64,000 nt of DNA from Trichoplusia ni (GCF_003590095.1 NC_039492.1:3286001-3350000); one strand, 5' to 3'; shown: positions 13,249 to 25,616, counted from the first letter of the stretch. Translations and numbers: made by a program. Notes: generated from the letters alone by a model not told the origin.

Positions 13249-13335
13249 TCACGGGCTAACTTCATGAGAAGAGACCCGGTCCTTTTTAAAGGCGTGAACG
13301 GGGACACAGGTCCAACGCACAGAGGCCATCTTGAG
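13249..13335 (+). repeat. Unclassified dispersed repeat, copy 2
   Basis: ATTCACGGGCTAACTTCATG, AGAAGAGACCCGGTC, GGGGACACAGGTCCAAC, AGAGGCCATCTTGAG; about 75% like the copy at 5301. Confidence 0.55.
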
Positions 13336-14214
13336 AACTTTTTATTTGATTTTTATTAAGTTAGCTAGATTTGTTTTTCAATAAAGCTTACAGAAATCTA
13401 TCAATACAAGGAAAAAAAATACAGTTATATACGAGAATACATCAGATTCCAAGAAACAGGATAGTCAAGGGCCAATATTATACGTTTATTATGAAATCGA
13501 TAGAAATCCGTCACGCTTTGCGAATATCCAATAAAACGCGCGGATTACGTTGAAGTTATGTATTATAACAGATCTTTCCTTATCATATATGGTATCGGTA
13601 TAAGTGTCCAATATATTTTTGTGAACGTACAGTCAACAAAAACTTATAAACAGAAATAGATTTACGAACTAACAAAAATACTTTAATACATCGACAAAAT
13701 TGGGACTAAGTGAGTTTTTTGGAGAATTCTAGTTTTTATGATACTGATGTGTCCAAATTTTAATAGAAAGGTGTTTAACTCGTTTTCTTTAACGAGTCTT
13801 TGTAAATCAGATGTGTTTTGGAAGTTTGTCGCTGGCTGTACTTGAATTGGGATTCCTTCCAAAATGGGATTTACATTAATACGTTTCTTTATGGCGTTTT
13901 TATGAGATCGAGCGTATTGCAATTTATTTTGGGATGGACATGTGCTTGAGCTGTCAGTAAGAACTGATCTTTGTAGCGTTAAGTGCATGTTATACTTATT
14001 GATAGTATGGTAGGGATAGTTATAGGTTCACGGTTTAAAATATCAATAAAGAAGTAAGTTGTAATGTATTGATAGAAACAAGTTGAATTCCGATTCTACT
14101 GGCCTCACTTAAAAAAAAAAGGTTAAAAACCATATTAATTTTGTGCAGAATCTGACTCTTGCATAAAAAAATAGCTTCGAAATTTCTAGTATTATTAATA
14201 GCTATTGAAGCAGC

Positions 14215-14295
14215 CGAAAATCGATCTCAGTGGCGTGCACTTGGAGAGGCCTATGTCCAGCAGTGGACTGCGATAGGCTGATGATGATGATGATG
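14215..14295 (+). mobile_element. Extremely 5'-truncated LINE (RTE-like) with 11-bp target-site duplication
   Basis: About 80 bp encode the last residues of a reverse transcriptase ORF, ENRSQWRALGEAYVQQWTA then IG and stop, followed by (ATG)n. The C-terminus W-R-A-L-G-E-A-Y-V-Q-Q-W is typical of RTE-like LINEs in moths. It is bounded by a perfect 11-bp direct repeat ATTGAAGCAGC (14204-14214 and 14296-14306). Confidence 0.82.
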
Positions 14296-14449
14296 ATTGA
14301 AGCAGCTATTTGAATAAGCACGTACAGTGCAATCAAGACAAAAAGTTTAAAGATGCGTCGAAAAGAAAAAGTTATTACGGAAAAAATCTTATAATTAAGC
14401 AATAAACTACATAATACAGCTGTTCAGTCTAGAAGGGTTGTCCCTCAAA

Positions 14450-14689
14450 TCTATACTAATATATAAAGCTGAAGAGTTTGTTTGTTTGAACGCGCTAATC
14501 TCAGGAACTACTGGTCCAAATTGAAAAATTATTTTTGTATTGAATAGACCATTCATCGAGGAAGGCTTTAGGCTATATAGGCGACTAATAGGAGCGAAGA
14601 TACAATGGAAAATGTGAAAAAAACAGGGCAGGTATAAATCATAACTTATATCTTCTACCCACGGGGACGAAGTCGCCGGGAACAGCTAG
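14450..14689 (+). mobile_element. Non-autonomous Helitron-like element, family 1
   Basis: Plus-strand copy with a single-unit start TCTATACTAATATATAAAGC and end GGGAACAGCTAG, flanked by A and T. It lacks part of the central sequence found in other copies (the stretch around AAACCATCACGCTG). Confidence 0.85.
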
Positions 14690-15668
14690 TTGTATATAAA
14701 AATACCTTCCCCTCAAACCAACAATAACTCCGGCTTTAATTAAAAACGTTAAGAAAGAAGAAAGTTTTCTTTTGTCCTTCATATTACAGAATAAAGTATT
14801 TGTATTAAAATAAAACTTGAGATGTTTGGAATATTATTTTAGTTTTTATTTTAAAAGTTTTGCATAATTTACATATTCGCGATGTGCTCGGGATAGCTTT
14901 AGAACTTTAATTTTATAAAGTTTTTGATTAAACTACTGCGATATTTAGCTATTTATGTTCTTTTTTAGATAGCCGCTAATTCAAGTTAAATATCTACATA
15001 TTGCGATGAAAACACGTTTTATAAGTGATCAAGTCTTCAGAGGTTTCCATGTGAATACCCTAAAAATTGAGAATGTAATTTAAAACGATTTTCGATTATA
15101 AATAAGTAAATTATCGAGCGATTTTGAGAATAGGTATTTCCCAACCTTTTAAAACTGTCATAAAATAAATTTCGTTTTCACGGTCACCAAACACGGGGGT
15201 TATTAATCAAATTTTCTATGCGATGACGATGATTTAAGAAATTTAACGTGACAAAAGAAATTTTACCTTTTTATAACCTGTTTGATTAACGTTTCTGAGG
15301 TGGCTTGTAATTAAACATTTTGGGCGTTTGTTGGAGATAAATTTGAGATAGATATAAAAGATACTGATGTGAAGAAAAACTTGGGTATTGTGTAATTTGT
15401 GAATATTGTTTCTGAGGTGGAGAAGGTTGGCAGTATTAATTTCAATTGTGTTGTATTTTTTATGAAAATTCAATGTATATTTACAGTAAAAGCATTTCTA
15501 AAACATACATTTCTAAAATAGTTAAAGCTCTATTGTGTAAAAACGACACGTCGAAGTCACGTCGAATCGAAACAAAATGTCATTTTCACACACGCTTTGT
15601 TTGTAAATTAACGATTGTAGAAAGTATTTTTTTCTGAAAAGGCTAGCGGTAACGCCGTATATCAAAAA

Positions 15669-15918
15669 CTAGCTGTTGCCCGCGACTTCGTCCACGTGTT
15701 TAGAATTTTCCCCGTTCTTTCCACATTTTCCATTGTATCTTCGTTCCTATTAGTCGCAGCGTGATGTTATATAGCCCATAGCCTTCCTTGATGAATGGTC
15801 TATGCAACACAAAAAGAATTTTTCAATTCGCACAATTCGGACCAGTAGTTCCTGAGATTAGCCCGTTCAAACAAACAAACAAACAAACAAACTCTTCAGC
15901 TTTATATATTAGTATAGA
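15669..15918 (-). mobile_element. Non-autonomous Helitron-like element, family 1, divergent
   Basis: Minus-strand copy with a single-unit TCTATACTAAT start and CAACAGCTAG end, flanked by A and T. It has a small deletion near the 3' hairpin and a longer (GTTT)n run. It is more diverged than its neighbours. Confidence 0.82.
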
Positions 15919-16916
15919 TATATTGATTTTAAATCTTGAAAAGATATCAGGATATTTAATAGATAATTTTTTTTCTCATATTTTTCCTATTAAAACCCGT
16001 TGCGTGCCTGTGCGTGTTTAGCGAATAATTTTAAGACATTTTTAGGTAATTTAATAAAAGAATAAGACAATTACTTAGTGCTCTAATTTGGTTAAAGAAT
16101 ACAGTCCTTATGTATATTTAATTATAGGTCTTAACAAGTTAAGTCTATTTATAGGAGCTCAAAATGTCGGCTTCAAAAAGATTTCTTCGTTAAGTGGGCC
16201 GCGTTGTCAGAACTTTTATCTTTCTCGTTGATATTTCTATTTTTGGAGACAAATTACAATACGGCTTTATTTTATAACTTAGCCGTCAAATTCGTGTTAT
16301 TATTAAAAGAGTCTTTAATGGTAAACTGATGTGGTGCAAATCAAGATTAAGATGGATACAGAATGTCCGCATGCATCATGAATATACTTTTTTTGTTGGC
16401 GAGAAAATTGAAAAAAAATATTACATAAAATTAAATCCGTAATATAATATATTCGTTCTAATATTTTCTAGTTTTCAATTACTTAACGTCGACAAGAGAA
16501 TAAAATTATAACATAACGAAACTAGTCTAATTATCTCTGAAATTAGCTCGAACCTTTAAACCTTTAGTAGTCAATGATTAACTAATAATAATCGTTAAGA
16601 ATAAAAATAGCTAACACACTTATTAAAAATGTTGTTGTCATGGCAATGGGTCGCCGGTGTAAATTAACCATGCTTATTAGTAAAATCTGTCGTCTGTAAT
16701 ATTCTAGAAACAAACAGCAAACGCGAATTCCTTCATTTTCAGACACGTTTTCGTATAATTGGCGCATCGGAAGATGCAACACAAGGTGCAGGTACTTTGA
16801 ATTCTTGGAAATTCAAAGCAAAGAAGCAAGTTATTTAGAGAGCATTTCCGTGCTTGCAATGATGTCGCATGACTTAAGAAATAGCTGTGCGTATCTAATA
16901 TCAATCTTATAAATCA

Positions 16917-17193
16917 CTAGCTGTTGCCCGCGACTTCGTCCCCGTGGGTAGAAGATATAAGTTATGATTTATACCTGCCCTGTATTTTTCACATTTTCCA
17001 TTGTACCTATCTTCGCTCCTATTAATCGCAGCGTGATGGTTTATAGCCTAAAGCCTTCCTCGATGAATGGTCTATTCAACACAAAAAGATTTTTTCAATT
17101 TGGACCAGTAGTTCCTGAGATTAGCGCGTTCAAACAAACAAACAATCAAACAAACAAACTCTTCAGCTTTATATATTAGTATAGAAGTATAGA
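16917..17193 (-). mobile_element. Non-autonomous Helitron-like element, family 1
   Basis: Minus-strand copy with a two-unit start TCTATACTTCTATACTAAT, (GTTT)n with a GATT interruption, and end GGGCAACAGCTAG, flanked by A and T. Confidence 0.86.
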
Positions 17194-17313
17194 TTACATA
17201 TGCAACATATGCGACACATTATAATATTTGTACTCAACTTGTGATTATATTACACATAGTGAGTGTTTTCATTTTTGGATAAAGTCATCTAAAATCAAGA
17301 GTCAACATTCATG

Positions 17314-17428
17314 GTGTTGCATACGGTGCATACGTGGGATCAATTTGTCTAAAGCTTTAATATTATTATATTATAATTTATATCACAACCTTAAACGTTG
17401 CATGCTTTGCATACGTGGCATCAATGTT
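17314..17428 (+). repeat. Pair of imperfect 32-bp direct repeats
   Basis: 17314-17345 and 17396-17428 both read GTTGCAT...TGCATACGTGG.ATCAAT with about five mismatches, separated by about 50 bp of AT-rich DNA. No link to a known element. Confidence 0.6.
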
Positions 17429-18954
17429 TGACTAGTTTAACTATTGTCGCATCGGTCTCGCGTCAGACATGTGCTGCTTACGTGTGTCTACGATTGGTCG
17501 TATCGCAGGAAAATGCACCTTAAAAGCCGTCTCATTAGCAGGGAAAGGTGGTGTCTTTACGACAAAAGACAGGAACAAAGCAAGCTCATACTTCGATGAT
17601 TTCGTATTGCTCTGTCTTTGTAGTTTCGAAGCAACCTCCGGTTTTAATTATTGCTTTGTTTTTAGTGTTGCTTTTTGATTAGCGATGCTTTTTGGGGGAT
17701 GTAGGACAGTATTGGGAAGGTTTGTTTCTGGTTTGTTTTCGTATTACGTTCAAACGCAAAGTAAAATGTTAACTGCTAAATGTTTATGATCAACCGGTTA
17801 TTTTTATAAGAAAGTGCCTTGTAAATTATTTTGTGTTATAGGTATATTTTTATGTTTTAAAATTATATAAATGTAAATTAATAGTTTTAAATTAATTTTA
17901 AGCCATTCACTTTAACAGCGGTATAACACGATCAGCTCGAAGAATATCCCTCTCAACAATGACATACCATATAAACACACTCAATCATAAATAATCATAA
18001 TATAAAAAAGAAACTCCAACGCAAAAGAAAACTATAAAACAAAAATCAAATCAACAACATAGTATGCATTTCTATGTCATTTCATTATAGTCTTTCCGAC
18101 TGAAAACATACAAATGTTTTCTAGGAAAAGGAACTCTGAGACTTCATATTCCATGCAACGGTAATTGCTAACGGAATAAACAACTGAAGCCCAACAAAAT
18201 ATAATTTGTTTGTAACAATCAACAACTACAAATTGCCTCGCCATTTCTCTGTGAAGCCTTTGAGTATTAATGAGACGAAGTAAAACTTCAAATACATAAG
18301 TACATACTTGAAGATGGCTTCCTTCAGATGGCAAGGTTGAGGCGCAATTGGCAGAATGGGTTAGATTTATTTAATACTCATAGCCCAAAAACAGCATGGC
18401 CTAGACAGAGAAATCAAAGACTTCAAAAAGTTAGCTAAAAGGCAAAAACAAAATCTTCGAACAAAATGAAGCGTATTTTCATTTAGTATTAATATCAATA
18501 GATATTTTTAAATAATTATTTTATGATTTCGAAGTTATACAGTAGTCTTGATTTAATTATGTTATTGATGTTTGACATATTCGTTTTTAGTTGCATTTTA
18601 CTTGAAACCTGACATCCTGACAAAAATACATGCAGATTATTTACCTTATTTATTAAGAACCAAAACAAATGGAATAAAAAACAAAAAGAACTGAAATTCT
18701 AACTTCGTAACATTCATACTACAAACACAAGAATGAGTGCTCGGTTCCAATCTTGTCACCGTATTTGCATCTCAAGGGCCTTAGGATCGATTCCCGGATG
18801 AATGCAAAGTGGTTTCCGCATTTGGATGCATTGCTTTTGCTACTTTATAAGGCTTTCTGGCATTCATGCATCCTTCTGTGGTACTGTTAGCAATATAAAT
18901 CGGTTTACAAAATCCGGTTTTGGTTTCCTTAAAAGAAACTACTCCCTAACTTAA

Positions 18955-19040
18955 GATTTTAATCCTTGTGTCGCAGGCAGTATTGTACTAGAATATGATT
19001 AGAATAACAAGCGTTCGTGGATCACATAAATGCTTGTCTT
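18955..19040 (-). mobile_element. Degraded SINE type A fragment
   Basis: The minus strand shows CAAGCATTTATGTGATCCAC and, further on, GCGACACAAGGATTAAAA, in the order of the type A body and tail. The tRNA head is lost. Confidence 0.5.
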
Positions 19041-19684
19041 TGGAAAGAGGATCAAACAAACGCGCAAACTATGTTTGGAGAGATGACCACCGGTTTTCCG
19101 TGCTGCCAGTATGTTCCTGTAAGTTAGGTTATAAGCCTATTTTGTCACCTTTTAGCGTAATAATACTCATAGAATTTTATTGCATACAGTCGTTTTGAAA
19201 ATCTGATTATTTAACCACTTTTGTATGTGACTGTTTTTCTTATATATTTCCTAAGAGCTTTGTGTTTCATTCTTTTGTCGATTGAAATTATTGAATTAAA
19301 TAAAAACTTGTCGTTTTCTGAAATGGTGAGTTAAGAGTCCTTTGAAATAGTGAAGTACTTTATTATTATAATATGAATACAAAGAAAACAATAGAAAATG
19401 CATCTACAATTTCTCTTCGGTGGATGAGAAGGTCAATCTTCTTAACATTTCTTTCAAGATGATGTTGACGTTAATATTTTCGGTTTCTATCATTCTTGCC
19501 TTTTGTGATGCATAAATGTTAAAATATGTAATGTCCTGACTGATTTCAGAACCGACGGCTAGTGTCTCAAGACACCAGCCAGCTGTGCGAGACATATTAT
19601 AGTGCACAAGAGTGTGCGCAAAGACAAGGTCACTCTCTGTTCCTTTTTTCTTTAGAATTTTTGAAATTAAAAACGGGCGAATCT

Positions 19685-19775
19685 TTATGGACACCCTCGC
19701 TCCCTCGGGGGAGGGAATGGTTAGTGTCAGACTCCTACGGAGCAAACCTGAACCACCGTGCTACGTCTATTTCTA
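19685..19775 (+). repeat. Dispersed repeat fragment (same family as 6268 and 32780)
   Basis: Contains CTCGGGGGAGGGAATGG, TAGTGTCAGACTCCTACGG and ACCGTGCTACGT. A minus-strand open frame across this region is a by-product of the repeat. Confidence 0.45.
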
Positions 19776-19982
19776 CGTAAGGCAATGCGTTGCAATCCTT
19801 TATACATTTTCTCACTTAGCTTAACTTGAGCAAAGAGAGATCAGACGCAGGACCCACGTTGCAAGCATAGATGTTGATTCTTCCTTCAAAAAAGTTTGTG
19901 AGCAAATACATAAATAACTCCAAACAATTTTCATGTTGTTTGCCAAATTGCTTACAATATATTTGTTCAAATAAATTTTGTT

Positions 19983-21753
19983 AACGGCATCAATGACAAG
20001 AAGACGAACTTTGGAAAACACACGGATAGAAGTTTGAACAACAAACACATCATTGAAAAAAAATTACGACTTATGAATTCAAAAGAGAAGGGAAGAGAAA
20101 TGTTAATAAGTTTGACGAGTGTCTCTGGAATCACAGCTCCCGAACAGATTCAGCGATTTCAATTAAGTTTGTTCTATATTAAAGGTGAATTATGTGGAAT
20201 TGTTCTTAGATATGTTTTATAAAAACCGGTTTAATCATTGAAAAGATAGTATTTTTTTTCTCTGGAGTATTATTTCTTTACTTTTATATTGTAACTATCG
20301 TCAAGTCAGCCAGTATTAATATTTCAGGCGGTTTCTGCCCATTTACAACCCCGTATACATTTCGCAAGCCCAGTGTGTAAGCAAAGTTCATTTTGTATTT
20401 ATTCGGCAGATTTGAGAGGTGCGTGTGAATTTATCGCGTAACTTATAAGGCCACACGTGGTGTTTTATGGTGTGTACCCGTTCCCGCACAGGTCAAGTGT
20501 GATTTATTGGCTGTTGTTCATATTTTGTGCGCGAAAGCTGTTTGGACTTTCTTATATGTATAGAAGTATGTTTAGTCGAATTTTTGTATCGAGTTTTTTT
20601 TGTACTTTGTTGGTTTTGGGAATTTAGTGTTTTTTGGGTTAGTTATTAGAGTTTAAATGGAAGCCTATTACTGAGGCATCTCTGTCCGTCTGTCAACAAA
20701 CCATATCATAGATAAAGTAACTTCATTGCTGTTGCTGTTGTAAGAACAAATTTTAAAATATAAACAACGAAGATAAGCAATGATTGTCGCGGTCATAAAT
20801 TTGATGGTTGGCCAATTTTGTTTCCAAGTTGTTTTTTGTTTTGTTCTATGCGTTCAGAATTCAATATTTTAGCACGCATATTTTTATATACAGAGCCCCA
20901 ATTTTTACAGACCACCTTCTCAAAATTACCTTACACCTTTTCCTATCACAGGCAGATAACATTTACAAGACCCAGTAAAGTTTACGTGAACGTTCAGTAC
21001 ACCAATACCAACGAAACCCAAATTCCAACAACATATCCATACACACAAGGTCCATTTTCGCTTGTACACACCCTAACTATTATACATTTAGTATCTGTTC
21101 GTAAGCTATCATGATAAATGTGTTCACGTCTGGGTCCGGGTTCCGCCTAATGTGCCTCCGATACGTCAAATGCTAAGATAATGTCAAGTTTTTGTGAAAA
21201 GCGTTTAGATATAACTTGGTACAGAGTTTGCTTAGTAACAGGAATGTTGTTAGTTGAGATTAAAACCTCTTTTGTGGCTATTCCTGTGACTGTTTTGAAA
21301 GTTTTATTTGCTTTCGCTTATTTGTAATCGAAGCTACTTATACCTCTTATTTTCCATGCCTTTTATTCATTAAATACAAGCTGTTGCCCGCGGGCAGGTT
21401 CGGTATAAATCGAAAATCGTCCCACGGCTACATAACACTGAGATAAGAAATGTCTTGTGCTAATCTTGGTTACAAACTATCTGTGTAGCAAGTTTCACCT
21501 AAAGTCTTTCAGTGGTTTTTCCGTGAGAAGAATAAACATCTATATACAAATTTTTGCGTTTCATAATATAACTGGGATTTCGTGACAATGCATTATATTG
21601 TTATGAGGTGATGACTCCTGAATATTCGACGTTTCTTCTCAGTTGGAAAAAAAATATCAGTTAAAAGATATTATAAAATTAATTATATTTTCAGAATGAA
21701 CAATTTCATTCCATTTGATATGAACTACGCAATACAACGACTCATTCATGTGC
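19983..21753 (+). repeat. Tandem duplication unit 1 (1,771 bp)
   Basis: Repeated at a constant offset of 1,841 bp with no net length change. The first 1,272 bp (to 21254) match unit 2 without a difference that I can see. The last 499 bp carry at least 16 substitutions. The unit contains a GGAACCC-type repeat fragment (about 20636-20705) and a Helitron-like element (21377-21577). Short open frames at 20034-20222 and 20818-21114 resemble nothing I know. There are no LTR-type TG/CA ends, inverted termini or target-site duplications at the borders. Confidence 0.93.
21377..21577 (-). mobile_element. Helitron-like element, family 2-related, in tandem unit 1
   Basis: The minus strand starts TCCCAGTTATATTATGAAACG and ends GGGCAACAGCTTG, i.e. 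CTTG in place of CTAG, flanked by A and T. It lies in the diverged part of the 1,771-bp unit. Confidence 0.7.
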
Positions 21754-21823
21754 AGGGGGCTTAGACAAAGTAACATCGCTTTGTAGCGAAACGATACCGA
21801 ATTTCGACATCGTCTGTGAATCG

Positions 21824-23594
21824 AACGGCATCAATGACAAGAAGACGAACTTTGGAAAACACACGGATAGAAGTTTGAACAACAAACACATCATTGAAAA
21901 AAAATTACGACTTATGAATTCAAAAGAGAAGGGAAGAGAAATGTTAATAAGTTTGACGAGTGTCTCTGGAATCACAGCTCCCGAACAGATTCAGCGATTT
22001 CAATTAAGTTTGTTCTATATTAAAGGTGAATTATGTGGAATTGTTCTTAGATATGTTTTATAAAAACCGGTTTAATCATTGAAAAGATAGTATTTTTTTT
22101 CTCTGGAGTATTATTTCTTTACTTTTATATTGTAACTATCGTCAAGTCAGCCAGTATTAATATTTCAGGCGGTTTCTGCCCATTTACAACCCCGTATACA
22201 TTTCGCAAGCCCAGTGTGTAAGCAAAGTTCATTTTGTATTTATTCGGCAGATTTGAGAGGTGCGTGTGAATTTATCGCGTAACTTATAAGGCCACACGTG
22301 GTGTTTTATGGTGTGTACCCGTTCCCGCACAGGTCAAGTGTGATTTATTGGCTGTTGTTCATATTTTGTGCGCGAAAGCTGTTTGGACTTTCTTATATGT
22401 ATAGAAGTATGTTTAGTCGAATTTTTGTATCGAGTTTTTTTTGTACTTTGTTGGTTTTGGGAATTTAGTGTTTTTTGGGTTAGTTATTAGAGTTTAAATG
22501 GAAGCCTATTACTGAGGCATCTCTGTCCGTCTGTCAACAAACCATATCATAGATAAAGTAACTTCATTGCTGTTGCTGTTGTAAGAACAAATTTTAAAAT
22601 ATAAACAACGAAGATAAGCAATGATTGTCGCGGTCATAAATTTGATGGTTGGCCAATTTTGTTTCCAAGTTGTTTTTTGTTTTGTTCTATGCGTTCAGAA
22701 TTCAATATTTTAGCACGCATATTTTTATATACAGAGCCCCAATTTTTACAGACCACCTTCTCAAAATTACCTTACACCTTTTCCTATCACAGGCAGATAA
22801 CATTTACAAGACCCAGTAAAGTTTACGTGAACGTTCAGTACACCAATACCAACGAAACCCAAATTCCAACAACATATCCATACACACAAGGTCCATTTTC
22901 GCTTGTACACACCCTAACTATTATACATTTAGTATCTGTTCGTAAGCTATCATGATAAATGTGTTCACGTCTGGGTCCGGGTTCCGCCTAATGTGCCTCC
23001 GATACGTCAAATGCTAAGATAATGTCAAGTTTTTGTGAAAAGCGTTTAGATATAACTTGGTACAGAGTTTGCTTAGTAACAGGAATGTTGTTAGTGGAGA
23101 TTAAAACCTCTTTTGTGGCTATTCCTGTGACTGTTTTGAAAGTTTTATTTGCTTTCGCTTATTTGTCATCGAAGCTACTTATACCTCTTATTTTCCATGC
23201 CTTTTATTCATTAGATACAAGCTGTTGCCCGCGGGCCCGTTCGGTATAAATCGAAAATCGACCCACGGCTACATAACACTGAGATAAGAAATGTCCTGTG
23301 CTAATCTTGGTTACAAACTATCTGTGTACCAAGTTTCACCTGAAGTCTTTCAGTGGTTTTTCCGTGAGAGGAACAAACATCTATATACAAATTTTTGCGT
23401 TTCATAATATAACTGGGATTTCGTGACAATGCATTATATTGTTATGAGGTGATGACTCCTGAATATTCGACGTTTCTTCTCAGTTGGAAAAAATATATCA
23501 GTTAAAAGATATTATAAAATTAATTATATTTTCAGAATGAACAATTTCACTCCATTTGATATGAACAACGCAATACAACAACTCACTCATGTGC
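21824..23594 (+). repeat. Tandem duplication unit 2 (1,771 bp)
   Basis: Second copy of 19983-21753, separated from it by a 70-bp spacer (21754-21823) that is found only once. The left border reads AACGGCATC in both copies and the right border CATGTGC. The flanks differ beyond both borders. Confidence 0.93.
23218..23418 (-). mobile_element. Helitron-like element, family 2-related, in tandem unit 2
   Basis: Counterpart of 21377-21577 in the second unit, with several substitutions between the two. Confidence 0.7.
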
Positions 23595-25343
23595 TGTTTC
23601 GTTTTCGTTTAATTTGTCTTGACGAATACTCTTTTTCTTTTTCTTCTTCTGCTATGGCAAGGGAAGACACTAGGCTAAAAATTCTAATGATAAAGCTTCG
23701 CATAGTAAAAAAAAAAATTTTGCGAAAATTACAAAAAGTTTGATATCGCTTTTAAAATCTATCTTACAAAATAACAAAATATTAGCATCAAAGACTTGTT
23801 TCAAGAAAATACAAATATTACTTACTCATACCAAAAAAAATATTGAACCACCAAAAAAGTAAATTCCATACATTTAACCGGAATAACAATAATATCCAAA
23901 CGCATTGAGAACATTCTTTTTTAAGTCGTTTTAAAAGATATTGTAAGCACTTCATGCATTTATGTAAAAGCACTCTATTGTTACCCGAGTCTATCCCAAA
24001 ATCCCTTTAGGAGATTCGATGGTAGCGAAAATATGATCATTGTTCAAAGTAATTTAATTTTTATCTTTTATCAAGTAAATCCCTTTTGGGCGTAGAGGAA
24101 TAAAATACTAAAGTACAGCCTTTATATTGATAGAAGTCAAGCTTGAAGCTAAGATTTGGTATAGTAAGCGCTAGAACATTTAGATGAAATAGATTCTTGT
24201 TTGACTTTAGTGACAAACATATATTATTTGTATTAAATTCATTATTTCAATAACTAGTTTGTGTTATGAATAAATTACCAATCCGTTGCAATTACCAGGC
24301 CGTTGCAATATTACGTTTGATTAAAAAAAAACTGCACTTTTTCAAATCAAATCAAAAAGTTTTTATTCCAAATAGGCCGTCTCAGGCACTTTTAAAACGT
24401 TACATTACTGACTCTAGTTGCACGGTTAAAAAGTGTCATTCTTATGGAGAAGAACTGGCTTTTAGAAATAGAGAGATCATTGCTGTCGTATGAAATATCT
24501 ACAGTTAAGATTTCATGTACACATTTTCTATGACGGTTTATGAAAGGAAAACAAATGAAGAAACATATTTGAATACATATACCAAAATCAATTTACTCTT
24601 CATTATTTAAGAGACAATATCGCCCTGCGAGTTTTTAAAATGGCGAATTATTTGAATAAAAACTTCAAAATACAAAACATTTAAAAATACTTCTAATTAA
24701 AGTAAACATCTTCGCTCCTATTTAACTTATTTCCATGTTTTCATCGCTATAATGTTTTCCTTCCTAATCTGCGGATAAAGTTGTAAAAATACTCCGTTGG
24801 AATAATTAAACGGCTACCTTTCATGAAGCTAAATCCTTTCAGGATTACACGGACTGCTTCATTAAGAGTTCTGATAGTAATCAGTAAAGAAACACCGGGA
24901 ATAAATTGGGATTCCGTAGGACAAATAAGGAATGTTTAAGTAATATCGATGGTTATTAATTTGTTAGGGACCGATTAATTGATTACATTTTAGTGTAAAA
25001 ATTTCTGATGATTTTTTTTTAGAAACTCAACGCATTGTTTCTTTACAATGGGCAAAAAAAATGTGTGCGTTACTTTTTTTTTAAGAAAAAGTTCAAAGCG
25101 TAAATGGTCTATAACTGTGCAACTTTTAGCCCTACTTTCCCTCTTTGACTTTCTGCCATGTTATGAAATTTATGTTACCACTATATCACCTTCTTGTTGG
25201 CTGGTAGATAACGTTTCATTAATTAGATCTACCATTTTACATTATTCATACATTAAAGATGTGTAATTAAATAAATAAAGTCTTGAAAGCTATAATTGGA
25301 CTTTCAAAACCTTAAAAATAACATAACATAACTAAATACCTAA

Positions 25344-25616
25344 TCTATACTCTATACTAATATATAAAGCTGAAGAGTTTGCTTGTTTGATTGTTTGTTT
25401 GAACGCGCTAATCTCCGGAACTACTGGTCCAAATTGAAAAATTATTTTTGTGTTGAATAGACCATTCATCTAGGAAGGCTTTAGGCTATAAACCATCACG
25501 CTGCGACTAATAGGAGCAAAGATACAATGGAAAATGTGAAAAAAGCAGGGCAGGTATAAATCATAACTTATATCTTCTACCCACGGGGACGAAGTCGCGG
25601 CAGAAGCAAAAGCTAG
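25344..25616 (+). mobile_element. Non-autonomous Helitron-like element, family 1, altered 3' end
   Basis: Plus-strand copy starting TCTATACTCTATACTAAT. The 3' end reads GCGGCAGAAGCAAAAGCTAG, so the spacer between hairpin and CTAG is a few bases longer than in the other copies. Flanked by A and T. Confidence 0.83.

Larger units (their letters stand above)
8634..14203. other. AT-rich non-coding region with repeat fragments
   Basis: Contains repeat fragments at 9330, 9830, 9948, 11612, 13015 and 13249 and the hairpin at 10362. A 101-codon minus-strand frame at 13683-13988 has no motif that I recognise and no supporting features. Confidence 0.55.
17194..19982. other. Non-coding region between the Helitron cluster and the tandem duplication
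   Basis: Holds the repeat pair at 17314, a SINE fragment at 18955 and a repeat fragment at 19685. No gene is supported. Confidence 0.55.

Noticed and set aside
13683..13988. 101-codon minus-strand open frame
   Set aside because: No recognisable domain, no splice-linked neighbours. Expected by chance in this amount of AT-rich DNA.
19404..19745. 113-codon minus-strand open frame
   Set aside because: Its N-terminal part (RRSLTLTIPSPEG) is translated from a dispersed repeat that gives a similar peptide at 32803-32997; not a gene.
20034..20222. 62-codon open frame, repeated identically at 21875-22063
   Set aside because: Identity comes from the DNA duplication. No motif, codon signature or homology I can recognise supports coding.
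20818..21114. 98-codon open frame, repeated at 22659-22955
   Set aside because: Same reason: low-complexity composition, no recognisable domain, and conserved only because the whole unit is duplicated.
19983..23594. LTR retrotransposon with 1.77-kb LTRs
   Set aside because: Only 70 bp lie between the repeats, with no TG/CA ends, primer-binding site, polypurine tract, target-site duplication or pol sequence.
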